A DNA stretch of 6,283 nt, taken from SZUA-265 sp043780025 (GTDB lineage: Bacteria; Myxococcota_A; Polyangia; Polyangiales; Polyangiaceae). The position numbers and the translations under genes are program-made. Positions 1-6,076 of this stretch are shown here, piece by piece. Every line of letters begins with the position of its first letter. The first letter of the stretch is position 1. The notes below the pieces were generated by a model. It had not been told where the DNA came from, made no database searches, and saw only the letters and a list, made by a program, of their open reading frames with translations. The stretch covers positions 1-6,283 of the forward strand of contig JAYWEH010000012.1 in NCBI GenBank assembly GCA_043780025.1, written 5' to 3'.

Positions 1-401
1 GCTCATTCGAGGAACCTCAAAGCGATGAGTCCCGCTGATGGTATTGCGCCCAGCGATTCAGACACGGAGATCGCACTGCGAATCAGCGCGCAGCGGTTCA
101 ATCGTGGCGGTCAGCTCGGCACCTCTTCCACGGTGGGCCCTCGGAATCGGACTGCAGGGTCGGATTCCAAACCGTCTCGAGCTGCGTCAGTCAAGAGCCG
201 CGGCGGTGAACGTCTAAGGAAAAGTCGCAGCATGCTGCGGCAGGTGAGGTCCAGCTCCGAAACCGGGATGGACCAGCATGCAGCCCAGCGGATGCCTGCT
301 GACTGGCTGGGTGGCGCTCGGCATAAAAGCGACGTGAAGTTGCGCGGTAATCGCCGCGACGTATCGACTTTCGACTTCCTGGGATTCACATTCGGTCGGG
401 G
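1..401. other. Gene-poor region with no intact gene
   Basis: No reading frame here has convincing coding character. The plus-strand frame open from 25 continues far into sequence that is antisense to the regulator and bioD, which is typical of chance open frames in GC-rich DNA. Minus-strand frames at 111-389 and 214-405 are short, rich in Arg, Pro and Ser, and match no family I recognise. The only recognisable content is the reverse-transcriptase-like stretch at about 313-402, listed separately. No tRNA, rRNA, CRISPR array or convincing terminator is visible. The region is best read as decayed sequence downstream of the minus-strand bioD/regulator pair. Confidence 0.6.
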
Positions 402-402
402 T
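313..402 (+). pseudogene. Relic of a group II intron reverse transcriptase/maturase (short fragment)
   Basis: One plus-strand frame reads VKLRGNRRDVS and then TFDFLGFTFGRG. The block (S/T)FDFLG(F/Y)TF, preceded by a basic NRR-type segment, is a hallmark of group II intron-encoded reverse transcriptases (LtrA-like), just before the thumb/maturase region. The typical family pattern is a short Cys-Lys-Asp-rich stretch, NRRG, then FDFLGFTF. Here the flanks fade quickly: no YADD catalytic motif, LHPEKT-like segment or maturase domain can be read nearby in any frame. The fragment ends at the 3' end of the opposite-strand regulator gene. It is presumably the remains of an old retroelement insertion. 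A nine-residue match is unlikely by chance, but the fragment is very short, so the call is tentative. Confidence 0.42.
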
Positions 403-421
403 CATCGCTCGGGGTCATCGC
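396..421. repeat. 13-bp perfect tandem duplication over the regulator's stop codon
   Basis: The unit TCGGGGTCATCGC occurs twice head to tail (396-408 and 409-421). On the minus strand the pair encodes the end of the winged-helix regulator (SDDPER) and its TGA stop at 404-402. Because 13 is not a multiple of three, the two copies are read in different frames. With one copy removed, the frame would end a few codons later, so the effect on the protein is minor. It looks like a replication-slippage duplication. Confidence 0.85.
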
Positions 422-776
422 TCCCCTTCACCAGAGCGATCAGGGCGGACACACGGCGATGCTGTTCGATCGGATGCCGGAGTCGCAAATGGATGCGGAC
501 CTTGTATCGGTTCCGACGACCGTCGCGAGTCCGCTCGATATATCCCGCCTCCTCTAAATCGGCGACGATCCGTTGGACAGCGCGTTCGGTAATGCCTACG
601 AGGTTGGCAACATCTCTCATCCGTGCCTCGGGCTCCCGCGCAATGCAAAGGAGAACATGGGCGTGGTTGGTGAGAAACGTCCAAGCGGGCGCCGGTTTTC
701 GGGCGGCTTGGGCCACCTTCCGCCCTTGCTCCTCGGTTGCGTTCTTTCGTTTTAGACCTACACGAGATGCAGCCAA
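402..776 (-). CDS. Winged helix-turn-helix transcriptional regulator (MarR/ArsR-like), co-transcribed with bioD
   Basis: This is a 124-residue protein with one DNA-binding domain. After a basic, Ala-rich N-terminal tail (about residues 1-30), residues 32-46 form the first helix (WTFLTNHAHVLLCIA). Residues 53-78 make the helix-turn-helix (MRDVANLVGITERAVQRIV, then DLEEAGYI), and residues 80-93 form the wing (ERTRDGRRNRYKV). There is no transmembrane segment, metal-binding motif or obvious ligand domain. The frame is open back to an ATG at 836, but I chose the TTG at 776-774 because AGGAGGT lies exactly 6 nt upstream and homologous-looking sequence begins after it. This start overlaps the last 19 bases of bioD, so translation is probably coupled. 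The target is unknown; position suggests bioD or the divergent cysD promoter (inference). The family is certain at the fold level only. Confidence 0.85.
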   Translation of the reverse strand: MAASRVGLKRKNATEEQGRKVAQAARKPAPAWTFLTNHAHVLLCIAREPEARMRDVANLVGITERAVQRIVADLEEAGYIERTRDGRRNRYKVRIHLRLRHPIEQHRRVSALIALVKGSDDPER

Positions 777-1450
777 CGGGTTACCTCCTGCATGGATTGC
801 GAGCTGGCGTCTGGGTCGCGTGTGCGGGGCGCACATAAAATGCGGGAGCAGCCCGACAGTCGGGCGATCGCGGCGGCATTCGAGCCGGTCGAAGCGTCCG
901 GTTCATCGGGGGCCGTGACCACCACACCCAGGAGCTCCACTTGGTGCAGCTCCTGGAGCCTCAACGCCATCAAGGTGTGACGGATCGTCCCGAGTTGCTC
1001 CACGGCGACGAGGAGAATACACGCATCGAGTGCTCGAGCCAGATCGACGGCGTTCTTCTCCCATGTAAGGGGAGAGAGGAGGCCCCCGGCACCTTCGCTC
1101 AACACGCTCTCTGCGCATGCGGCATATTCACGTATGCGCTGAATCAGATCGTCAAACTCGATCCGTCTCCCTTCTCGGTCAGCCCCTTCAGATGGAGCAA
1201 CAGGCTCGCGAAATCGAAACAACGCTTGCAGGGGAGCCGCCTGACCCGTCGCACGCGCTAGCGCAACCCCGTCTTCCGTGTCGCTCGGGGCTCCCGCACA
1301 TCCGGTCTCGATCGGTTTCACGGCTACGATGCGGCGGTAGTTGAGGCCCAACGCGCCAGCTAGCGCGCAGCCCGTCCACGCCTTGCCAACGCCGGTGTCG
1401 GTGCCAGCAATCAAGAGTATCGGAGGTCTTCGCACACGGCGCTCCCACAA
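758..1450 (-). CDS. bioD: Dethiobiotin synthetase BioD, with altered P-loop
   Basis: BioD makes dethiobiotin from 7,8-diaminopelargonic acid, CO2 and ATP in the cytosol, the penultimate step of biotin synthesis. At 230 codons from the TTG at 1450, its length is usual. The P-loop is at residues 16-24 (GTDTGVGKA), the substrate-site Lys at 45 (VAVKPIETG), and the second family signature at 119-127 (EGAGGLLSP). Two positions are unusual. The P-loop Thr that normally follows Lys and helps hold Mg is Ala24 (codon GCG). In the PxAPH segment, His is replaced by Ser87. The start is uncertain: TTG at 1450 has no good ribosome site, while GTG at 1435 has GGGAG 4 nt upstream. The strong site further up serves a different frame. 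No other biotin gene is present in the window. Identity is secure; full activity is not. Confidence 0.9.
   Translation of the reverse strand: MWERRVRRPPILLIAGTDTGVGKAWTGCALAGALGLNYRRIVAVKPIETGCAGAPSDTEDGVALARATGQAAPLQALFRFREPVAPSEGADREGRRIEFDDLIQRIREYAACAESVLSEGAGGLLSPLTWEKNAVDLARALDACILLVAVEQLGTIRHTLMALRLQELHQVELLGVVVTAPDEPDASTGSNAAAIARLSGCSRILCAPRTRDPDASSQSMQEVTRWLHLV
783..789 (-). promoter_or_regulatory. Ribosome binding site deciding the TTG start of the regulator
   Basis: The minus strand reads AGGAGGT, a perfect anti-Shine-Dalgarno match, followed by AACCCG and then TTG. The 6-nt spacing is optimal. The site lies inside the bioD coding sequence. It argues for the 124-residue product over a 144-residue product starting at the upstream ATG (836). 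Confidence 0.8.
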
Positions 1451-1476
1451 GGCTCACAAATCATCATTTTCATCAT
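1411..1476 (-). other. Possible leader peptide or frameshifted 5' end overlapping the bioD start
   Basis: Upstream of bioD the minus strand has a strong ribosome site, GGAGGA (1483-1478). It is followed by ATGs at 1476, 1473, 1467 and 1464, all in one frame. That frame begins MMKMMICEPCGSAV and ends with TGA at 1413-1411, overlapping the first codons of bioD in a different frame. A 20-codon product from 1473 (4-nt spacing) or a shorter one from 1467 (10-nt spacing) would be well initiated. The frame could be a leader peptide coupled to bioD translation. Alternatively it could be the true bioD start, cut off by a one-base indel between about 1411 and 1450. The sequence alone cannot separate these. 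Confidence 0.4.
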
Positions 1477-1478
1477 TT
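1461..1478. repeat. 9-bp perfect tandem repeat in the bioD leader
   Basis: TCATCATTT occurs twice head to tail (1461-1469 and 1470-1478), forming an AT-rich island in GC-rich surroundings. On the minus strand it supplies the run of in-frame ATG codons just after the GGAGGA ribosome site. It could be a slippage product that multiplies start codons, or part of a protein-binding site. The repeat is seen directly; any function is inferred. Confidence 0.8.
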
Positions 1479-1572
1479 CCTCCACCAAGGTAGCATGTCC
1501 CTCTTGCGTGAGACAGCGCCATGCGCTACAGAATACGCGAATCATGCGTCGTAAGTCGAGGGGCACGGTGTC
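1477..1572. promoter_or_regulatory. Divergent bioD / cysD control region with two inverted repeats
   Basis: About 100 bases separate the minus-strand bioD leader from cysD, so promoters for both transcripts should lie here. I see no strong sigma-70 pair; the best plus-strand candidate (TTGCGT at 1504 and CAGAAT at 1529, 19-bp spacer) is weak. Two inverted repeats stand out: AGCGC-CAT-GCGCT (1515-1527) and ACGC with GCGT spaced by 7 nt (about 1535-1549). Such half-sites could bind a dimeric regulator, perhaps the winged-helix protein encoded after bioD (inference). The ribosome site for cysD, GAGGGG at 1558-1563, is at the end of the region. Confidence 0.35.
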
Positions 1573-2475
1573 ATGGACCAGCTGGATCATCTAGAACAGC
1601 AAAGCGTCTATATCTTTCGGGAAGCCTTCCGACACTTCGAACGGCTGTGCATGTTGTGGTCGATCGGAAAGGACTCGACCGTACTTCTTTGGCTGGCCAG
1701 GAAGGCATTCTTCGGCCACGTGCCATTTCCGCTGGTGCACATCGACACGAGCTACAAACTGCCCGAAATGATCGCCTACCGGGACAAGCTCGCGATGGAG
1801 TATCGCCTGCGCATGGTGGTCGGTCAGAATGCGGAGGCGCTTGCCGCCGGTCGAACTTTTCCGGCGACCCAAACGCTGCCGGATGGTCACTCAGATAAGC
1901 TGACTCGTATTCAATGCTGCGGCCTCCTGAAGAAGGACGCACTTACTGGGACGCTGCAGGGGACAACGCCCCGTCGCAGGCTGAATCTGGAAACAGGCCA
2001 GTACGAGCCCGATGCCGACTGTGAGCCCTACCACGGGGTCATCGTCGGCGCGCGTGCGGACGAGGAAGGGAGTCGCTCGAAAGAGCGGTACTTCTCGCCG
2101 CGAGACAAGAACAACGCATGGGACGTTGGCAATCAGCCGCCTGAGTTCTGGAACCAGTTCAAGACGGACTTCGCTCCGGGCACTCACGTCCGCATCCATC
2201 CGCTGCTCGATTGGACTGAGCTCCACGTCTGGGAGTACATCAAACGCGAGAACATTCCCACGGTGTCGCTGTACTACGACCAAGGGAGTGGCAAACGCTA
2301 CCGGAGTCTCGGGTGCGGGCCGTGCCAGTCGCCTATCGACAGCACCGCGGCCAACGTCGACGACGTCATCGTCGAGCTCAGAAGCGGGAAGTTGAAAAAT
2401 ATCGCGGAGCGCTCGGGACGCTTGCAGGACGGCAGGCATGGCTTAGAAGAGCTTCGCCGCGAAGGCTACATGTGA
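1573..2475 (+). CDS. cysD: Sulfate adenylyltransferase subunit 2 (ATP sulfurylase small subunit, CysD)
   Basis: CysD is the catalytic subunit of the heterodimeric ATP sulfurylase, making APS and pyrophosphate from ATP and sulfate; CysN drives it by GTP hydrolysis. The 300 residues match the usual length (about 300). The PP-loop near residue 30 reads SIGKDS, followed by LARKAFFGHVPFPLVHIDT. The middle segment VGARADEEGSRSKERYFSPRD (near residues 158-178) and the C-terminal AERSGR...GLEELRREGYM are family signatures. Between them is an LNLETGQYEPD segment that the E. coli protein lacks but that I recall from this CysD subtype. The ATG at 1573 is the first start, with GAGGGG 9 nt upstream. It is the first gene of the operon and ends in ATGTGA, where its stop overlaps the GTG start of cysN. 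No key residue is missing. Confidence 0.96.
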   Translation: MDQLDHLEQQSVYIFREAFRHFERLCMLWSIGKDSTVLLWLARKAFFGHVPFPLVHIDTSYKLPEMIAYRDKLAMEYRLRMVVGQNAEALAAGRTFPATQTLPDGHSDKLTRIQCCGLLKKDALTGTLQGTTPRRRLNLETGQYEPDADCEPYHGVIVGARADEEGSRSKERYFSPRDKNNAWDVGNQPPEFWNQFKTDFAPGTHVRIHPLLDWTELHVWEYIKRENIPTVSLYYDQGSGKRYRSLGCGPCQSPIDSTAANVDDVIVELRSGKLKNIAERSGRLQDGRHGLEELRREGYM

Positions 2476-4355
2476 GCGGTTCGCAGCGCGGTGGTTCGAG
2501 GGCGCCCGCTCTCGTCGCGGCCGGTGAAGGAACCTCGAGAGGTGATGCAAATCAATCCGTCGTGGCTCCTCTTAAAGATCAGATGAACATCGTCTTCGTA
2601 GGTCACGTGGACCACGGCAAGAGTACAGTCGTCGGTCGCCTGCTTGCCGATACGGAGTCGCTCCCGCAGGGCAAGCTCGATGCCGTTCGGAAGGAGTGCC
2701 AACGCACAGGCAAGCCTTTCGAATTTGCCTTTCTCTTAGACGCACTTGCGGACGAGCAGGATCAAGGCATTACCATCGACACGGCTCGCTGTTTCTTCAA
2801 AACGAACCAGCGGGACTACATCATCATCGATGCTCCGGGGCACATCGAGTTCCTCAAGAATATGATCTCGGGTGCGGCACGGGCCGAGGCAGCAGTCCTC
2901 GTCATTGACGCTCGAGAAGGGGTCCGCGAGAATAGCCGGCGACACGGCTACATCCTATCCATGTTGGGGATCTGTCAGGTAGTGGTGTGCGTGAACAAGA
3001 TGGATCTCGTCAGCTGGAGCCGAGACCATTTTAGAAAAATCGAGAAGGAGTATGGCAGCTTCCTCGCTGACATAGGCGCCGTCACGCCGACGCATTTCAT
3101 TCCTGTCGCCGCAATCCACGGGGTGAACCTGGCTGCCCGTTCTACCGAGATGAGCTGGTACGAGGGACCGACATTGCTAGAGAGCTTGGACGGCTTTGCG
3201 AACGCGCCGACGAAGGTCGGCCAGGCGTTGCGGATGCCGGTACAAGCCGTCTACAAGTTCGGGAGCCATGGTGATAATCGCCGAATCATTGCGGGCCGGA
3301 TCGAAGCCGGGAGGGTGAAGGTGGGCGACACGGTCATCTTCTCGCCGTCGGGCAAGTCGGCCACGATCAAGACAATAGAGGCGTTCAACGCTCAGGCCCG
3401 GACCGAAATTGAGGCGGGCTGGTCCACTGGGTTCACGCTCAGCGAGGAGATCTTTGTCAGGCGCGGTGACGTGGCAAGTCACGCCGACAAGCCACCCCGC
3501 GCAGGTACACGGTTTCGTGCGAATCTGATCTGGCTCGGGAAGGAACCGCTCACAGAGGGGCGGGACTACAAGCTGAAGCTTGGGACCGTCACAGTTCCCG
3601 TGCGCGTCCACAGGATCCACAAGGTGATCGACGCGTCTGAGGTGGACTCCGAGTTGGCAAAGTCGCACGTGGGTCGCCACGATGTTGCCGACCTTGTATT
3701 GGAGACCCGTTCGCCCATCGCCTTCGACCTCATCGGCGAATGCGAGGTCACGGGCAGGTTCGTCATCGTCGATGGCTATGACGTGGCGGGAGGGGGCATC
3801 ATCGTTGCAGAAGAGCCCGCTCGAGCGGACTCCTCGCGCGATGCGCGCCTGCAAATATTCAGCGAAGCGGGGAGCGGAGTGCCGCCTGCCGAGCGGGTTC
3901 GGCGGTACGGACACGGGGCCGCGCTCATCGTGTTCGTGGGGAAGGACCATGTGGCAACCCGACGCTATGCGTGCGCGCTCGAGAGAGCGCTGTTTACCCA
4001 ACGGCGGAATGTTTACCTGCTCAATGGGGCCGATCACCTTCGGGGCACGGACGGCGAGTTTCCCTTTAGCGATGACATCGAAACTGGAGTGGTGCGACGC
4101 GTCGCCGAAGCGGCTTTCGCTCTGCTCGAGGCCGGGCTCCTCGTTATTTCCACGACGAACGTGCTGGGCCCTGCTGACGACGGGATACTGCAGGCGCTCG
4201 AGCCGCACATGTTCAGGATCATCGTCGAGGTCGATCCGTCCGGTGAAAGCGCAGGCCCCCACGACGTATCGATACAGGGAAGCAGGTCAGAGGACGAGGT
4301 AGCGGCAATGCTCGTCGAGACGCTGGCAACGAGACGAATCACTCTGCATGAGTAG
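2472..4355 (+). CDS. cysN: Sulfate adenylyltransferase subunit 1 (CysN GTPase) fused to a degenerate APS-kinase-like domain
   Basis: CysN is the GTPase subunit that couples GTP hydrolysis to APS formation by CysD. The product has 627 residues, longer than stand-alone CysN (about 475 in E. coli). The GTPase domain spans about residues 39-250: G1 GHVDHGKST at 44-52, then GITID, DAPGH and NKMD. Beta-barrel domains follow to about 446, with signature stretches such as NLIWLGKEPL and GRFVIVDGYDVAGGG. Residues about 475-627 align by pattern with APS kinase (CysC), but where GLSGxGKS/T should be the sequence reads GKDHVATRR from residue 490. The DGDNxRHGLN segment is also altered (NGADHLRGTDG, 518-528), while FS, RRVAE and the strand after AGL survive. 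APS kinase activity is therefore unlikely. I chose the GTG at 2472 for its 4-bp overlap with cysD and the GAAGG 6 nt upstream; ATG 2583 is the alternative. Confidence 0.93.
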   Translation: MSGSQRGGSRAPALVAAGEGTSRGDANQSVVAPLKDQMNIVFVGHVDHGKSTVVGRLLADTESLPQGKLDAVRKECQRTGKPFEFAFLLDALADEQDQGITIDTARCFFKTNQRDYIIIDAPGHIEFLKNMISGAARAEAAVLVIDAREGVRENSRRHGYILSMLGICQVVVCVNKMDLVSWSRDHFRKIEKEYGSFLADIGAVTPTHFIPVAAIHGVNLAARSTEMSWYEGPTLLESLDGFANAPTKVGQALRMPVQAVYKFGSHGDNRRIIAGRIEAGRVKVGDTVIFSPSGKSATIKTIEAFNAQARTEIEAGWSTGFTLSEEIFVRRGDVASHADKPPRAGTRFRANLIWLGKEPLTEGRDYKLKLGTVTVPVRVHRIHKVIDASEVDSELAKSHVGRHDVADLVLETRSPIAFDLIGECEVTGRFVIVDGYDVAGGGIIVAEEPARADSSRDARLQIFSEAGSGVPPAERVRRYGHGAALIVFVGKDHVATRRYACALERALFTQRRNVYLLNGADHLRGTDGEFPFSDDIETGVVRRVAEAAFALLEAGLLVISTTNVLGPADDGILQALEPHMFRIIVEVDPSGESAGPHDVSIQGSRSEDEVAAMLVETLATRRITLHE

Positions 4356-4368
4356 AGGAATGGCAGTC

Positions 4369-4860
4369 ATGAAGATGGGAGACGTACCGTGCGTGGCGGT
4401 CATCATGGGCAGTAAGAGCGACTGGGCGACCATGCAACGTGCGACCGAGGTGCTAGCGGAACTCGGCATTCCCCACGAGGCAAAGATCGTCTCGGCGCAT
4501 AGGACGCCTGATCTCCTCTTTGAGTACGTGGGCGGCGCAGAAGCACGGGGCATTCAGGTGATCATCGCGGGCGCAGGTGGAGCGGCGCACCTCCCCGGTA
4601 TGGCGGCCTCGAAGACATCGCTACCGGTGTTTGGCGTTCCGGTGCAGTCCAAAGCGCTTCAGGGCCTCGACTCGCTCCTGTCCATCGTCCAGATGCCCAG
4701 GGGCGTACCGGTCGGCACTCTCGCGATCGGCGAGGCAGGTGCCGCGAACGCCGCGCTTTTGGCAGCCGCCGTTCTCGCGCTGGCTAATCCTGATCTTCGG
4801 GAGCGCCTCAAGGCTTTTCGAGCGCGGCAGACTGCTTTGGTTCTCGAGGAGACACTGTGA
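4369..4860 (+). CDS. purE: N5-carboxyaminoimidazole ribonucleotide mutase (PurE, class I)
   Basis: PurE moves the carboxyl group of N5-CAIR to C4, giving CAIR in de novo purine synthesis; it acts with PurK. From the ATG at 4369 it has 163 residues, normal for class I (E. coli 169). Signatures: GSKSDW at 14-19, SAHRTP at 42-47 with the catalytic His at 44, GAGGAAHLPGM at 68-78, and GVPV/VQMPRGVPVGT further on. A partner purK directly downstream supports the mutase type rather than the class II AIR carboxylase. In-frame ATGs also occur at 4348, 4360 and 4375. I prefer 4369 because AGAGGA (4354-4359) lies 9 nt upstream and overlaps the TAG of cysN; starting at 4348 would overlap cysN by 8 bases and lacks a good site. 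Confidence 0.96.
   Translation: MKMGDVPCVAVIMGSKSDWATMQRATEVLAELGIPHEAKIVSAHRTPDLLFEYVGGAEARGIQVIIAGAGGAAHLPGMAASKTSLPVFGVPVQSKALQGLDSLLSIVQMPRGVPVGTLAIGEAGAANAALLAAAVLALANPDLRERLKAFRARQTALVLEETL
4846..4851 (+). promoter_or_regulatory. Ribosome binding site of purK inside purE
   Basis: GAGGAG lies 5 nt before the GTG start of purK, inside the last codons of purE. The optimal spacing and the GTGA stop/start overlap indicate translational coupling and settle the GTG as start, since the first downstream ATG is past the GGGQLAR motif. Confidence 0.75.
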
Positions 4861-6065
4861 GTCAGGTCTGGCCAGGTGCAACGATCGGGATTATCGGTGG
4901 CGGGCAGCTCGCCCGAATGATGGCGCTCGAGGCCCGACGCATGGGCTATCGGGTTGCGGTGCTCGATCCAGATCACGAGGGGCCAGCCGCACAAGTGGCC
5001 GATTTATGCATCGCGGGAGCCTTCGACGATTGGGCTGCCGCCGAGGCCCTGGCGGCACAGAGCGACGTGATCACCCTCGACACGGAGCATGTTCCCGCCG
5101 AGCTGTTGGCGTGGCTCGAAACCAAGAAACCCGTCCGTCCAGGCGCTGACGTTCTGCGTATCGTCCAGGACCGCTGCGAGCAGCGCCGGTTTCTGGAGAC
5201 CGTCTGTGCACCGCAAACCAGGTATGCTCAGGTCTCGGACCTCCGGAGCCTACAGGCGGCAGGGAACGTGGTGGGATTTCCATGTATCCTGAAGACGCGA
5301 CGTTGGGGTTACGACGGGAAGGGACAGATCAAAGTTGATCGGTCGGAGGAGCTTGAAGGCGCCTGGGGAAGACTCGAGCGCGACCCGTCTCTGCTCGAAG
5401 CCTTCGTCGACTTTGAGAAGGAGATCTCGATCCTTTTGGCACGCGACCTCTCCGGAAGTATCCGCTTCTATCCGGTCGCCGAGAATCACCATCGGCATCA
5501 TGTCCTGCATACGACCCGTGTGCCGGGGCGTATTTCGAATGAGCTCGCCGCCGAGGCAAAGAAGCTCGGCGCCAGTATCGCATCTGCGCTCGGGCATGTC
5601 GGAATGATGGCTGTCGAACTGTTCGTGACGCGGGAAGGCGGGCTGCTCGTCAATGAAATCGCGCCGCGGCCGCATAACAGCGGCCACTACACCTTTGGGG
5701 CATGTGCAACGTCGCAATTTGAGCAGCATGTTCGGGCAATTTGTGGACTGCCTTTAGGGGACCCGTCGCTGCTTCGCCCTGCCGCGATGATGAACTTACT
5801 GGGACACCACTGGCGGAGCGGTTCTCCCGACTGGGAAGCCGTTCTCTCCTGTCCGTCCGCTCGCCTCCATCTTTATGGAAAGAAGAGCCCATCACCGGGG
5901 CGCAAGATGGGGCACGTCCTCGTTATCGATGATTGCGACCAACACGCCATGGACGCTATCGAAGCCATTGAGCGAACGCTTGACGAGGCCGCGCGAGACG
6001 CGCACATTCTGCATCGGACTCTAGCTCGCGGGGTGGTTGGTGAGGTAGTATTTGATCTCCGATGA
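4857..6065 (+). CDS. purK: N5-carboxyaminoimidazole ribonucleotide synthetase (PurK, ATP-grasp)
   Basis: PurK uses ATP and bicarbonate to carboxylate AIR to N5-CAIR, the substrate of PurE. The 402-residue length is at the upper end of usual. The N-terminal fold has GIIGGGQLARMM (11-22), then DPDHEGPAAQVAD and TLDTEHVPAE. The ATP-grasp part has KTRRWGYDGKGQ (146-157), FEKEISILLARD, PVAENHHRHHVLH, and the metal and substrate segment NEIAPRPHNSGH at 266-277. The C-terminal signature LHLYGKK...PGRKMGHV is intact. The start is the GTG at 4857, whose bases form a GTGA overlap with the purE stop; GAGGAG lies 5 nt upstream. It is the last gene of the cysD-cysN-purE-purK operon. Its stop lies 11 bases from the converging transposase remnant. 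No key residue appears lost. Confidence 0.97.
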   Translation: MSQVWPGATIGIIGGGQLARMMALEARRMGYRVAVLDPDHEGPAAQVADLCIAGAFDDWAAAEALAAQSDVITLDTEHVPAELLAWLETKKPVRPGADVLRIVQDRCEQRRFLETVCAPQTRYAQVSDLRSLQAAGNVVGFPCILKTRRWGYDGKGQIKVDRSEELEGAWGRLERDPSLLEAFVDFEKEISILLARDLSGSIRFYPVAENHHRHHVLHTTRVPGRISNELAAEAKKLGASIASALGHVGMMAVELFVTREGGLLVNEIAPRPHNSGHYTFGACATSQFEQHVRAICGLPLGDPSLLRPAAMMNLLGHHWRSGSPDWEAVLSCPSARLHLYGKKSPSPGRKMGHVLVIDDCDQHAMDAIEAIERTLDEAARDAHILHRTLARGVVGEVVFDLR

Positions 6066-6076
6066 GCGTCGCTCAG

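Noticed and set aside
341..358. Hairpin CGCGG-TAATCG-CCGCG as a terminator for the bioD/regulator transcript
   Set aside because: It has a 5-bp stem with no T-run on either side in the minus-strand direction.
214..405. Minus-strand 63-codon frame starting in an ATGA overlap with the regulator stop
   Set aside because: It has no Shine-Dalgarno and no recognisable family, and the overlap is produced by the 13-bp duplication. It is antisense to the reverse-transcriptase relic.
25..918. Plus-strand open frame of 297 codons
   Set aside because: It runs antisense across the regulator and into bioD, is Arg/Ser-rich, and has no domain apart from the short reverse-transcriptase-like stretch. It is a chance open frame in GC-rich DNA.
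1504..1534. Sigma-70 promoter TTGCGT / CAGAAT for cysD
   Set aside because: Only partial matches to both hexamers and a 19-bp spacer; too weak to list as a defined promoter.
2313..2471. Extended N-terminus for CysN from an ATG at 2313
   Set aside because: It would overlap cysD by 163 bases and gives a low-complexity Arg-rich sequence. The GTG at 2472 with its 4-bp overlap and GAAGG is far better.
3921..3965. Frameshift hiding a normal APS kinase P-loop
   Set aside because: I read the neighbouring plus-strand frame across this stretch and saw no GxxGxGKS/T. CysC-like sequence continues in the same frame before and after, so the loop is substituted rather than shifted.
3177..4262. Minus-strand open frame of 361 codons inside cysN
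   Set aside because: It lies entirely antisense to clear CysN coding sequence, and its protein has no recognisable motif.
6063..6075. Hairpin TGAGC-GTC-GCTCA after purK as a terminator
   Set aside because: The stem is only 5 bp, includes the purK stop codon, and has no T-tract. It is not a credible intrinsic terminator.
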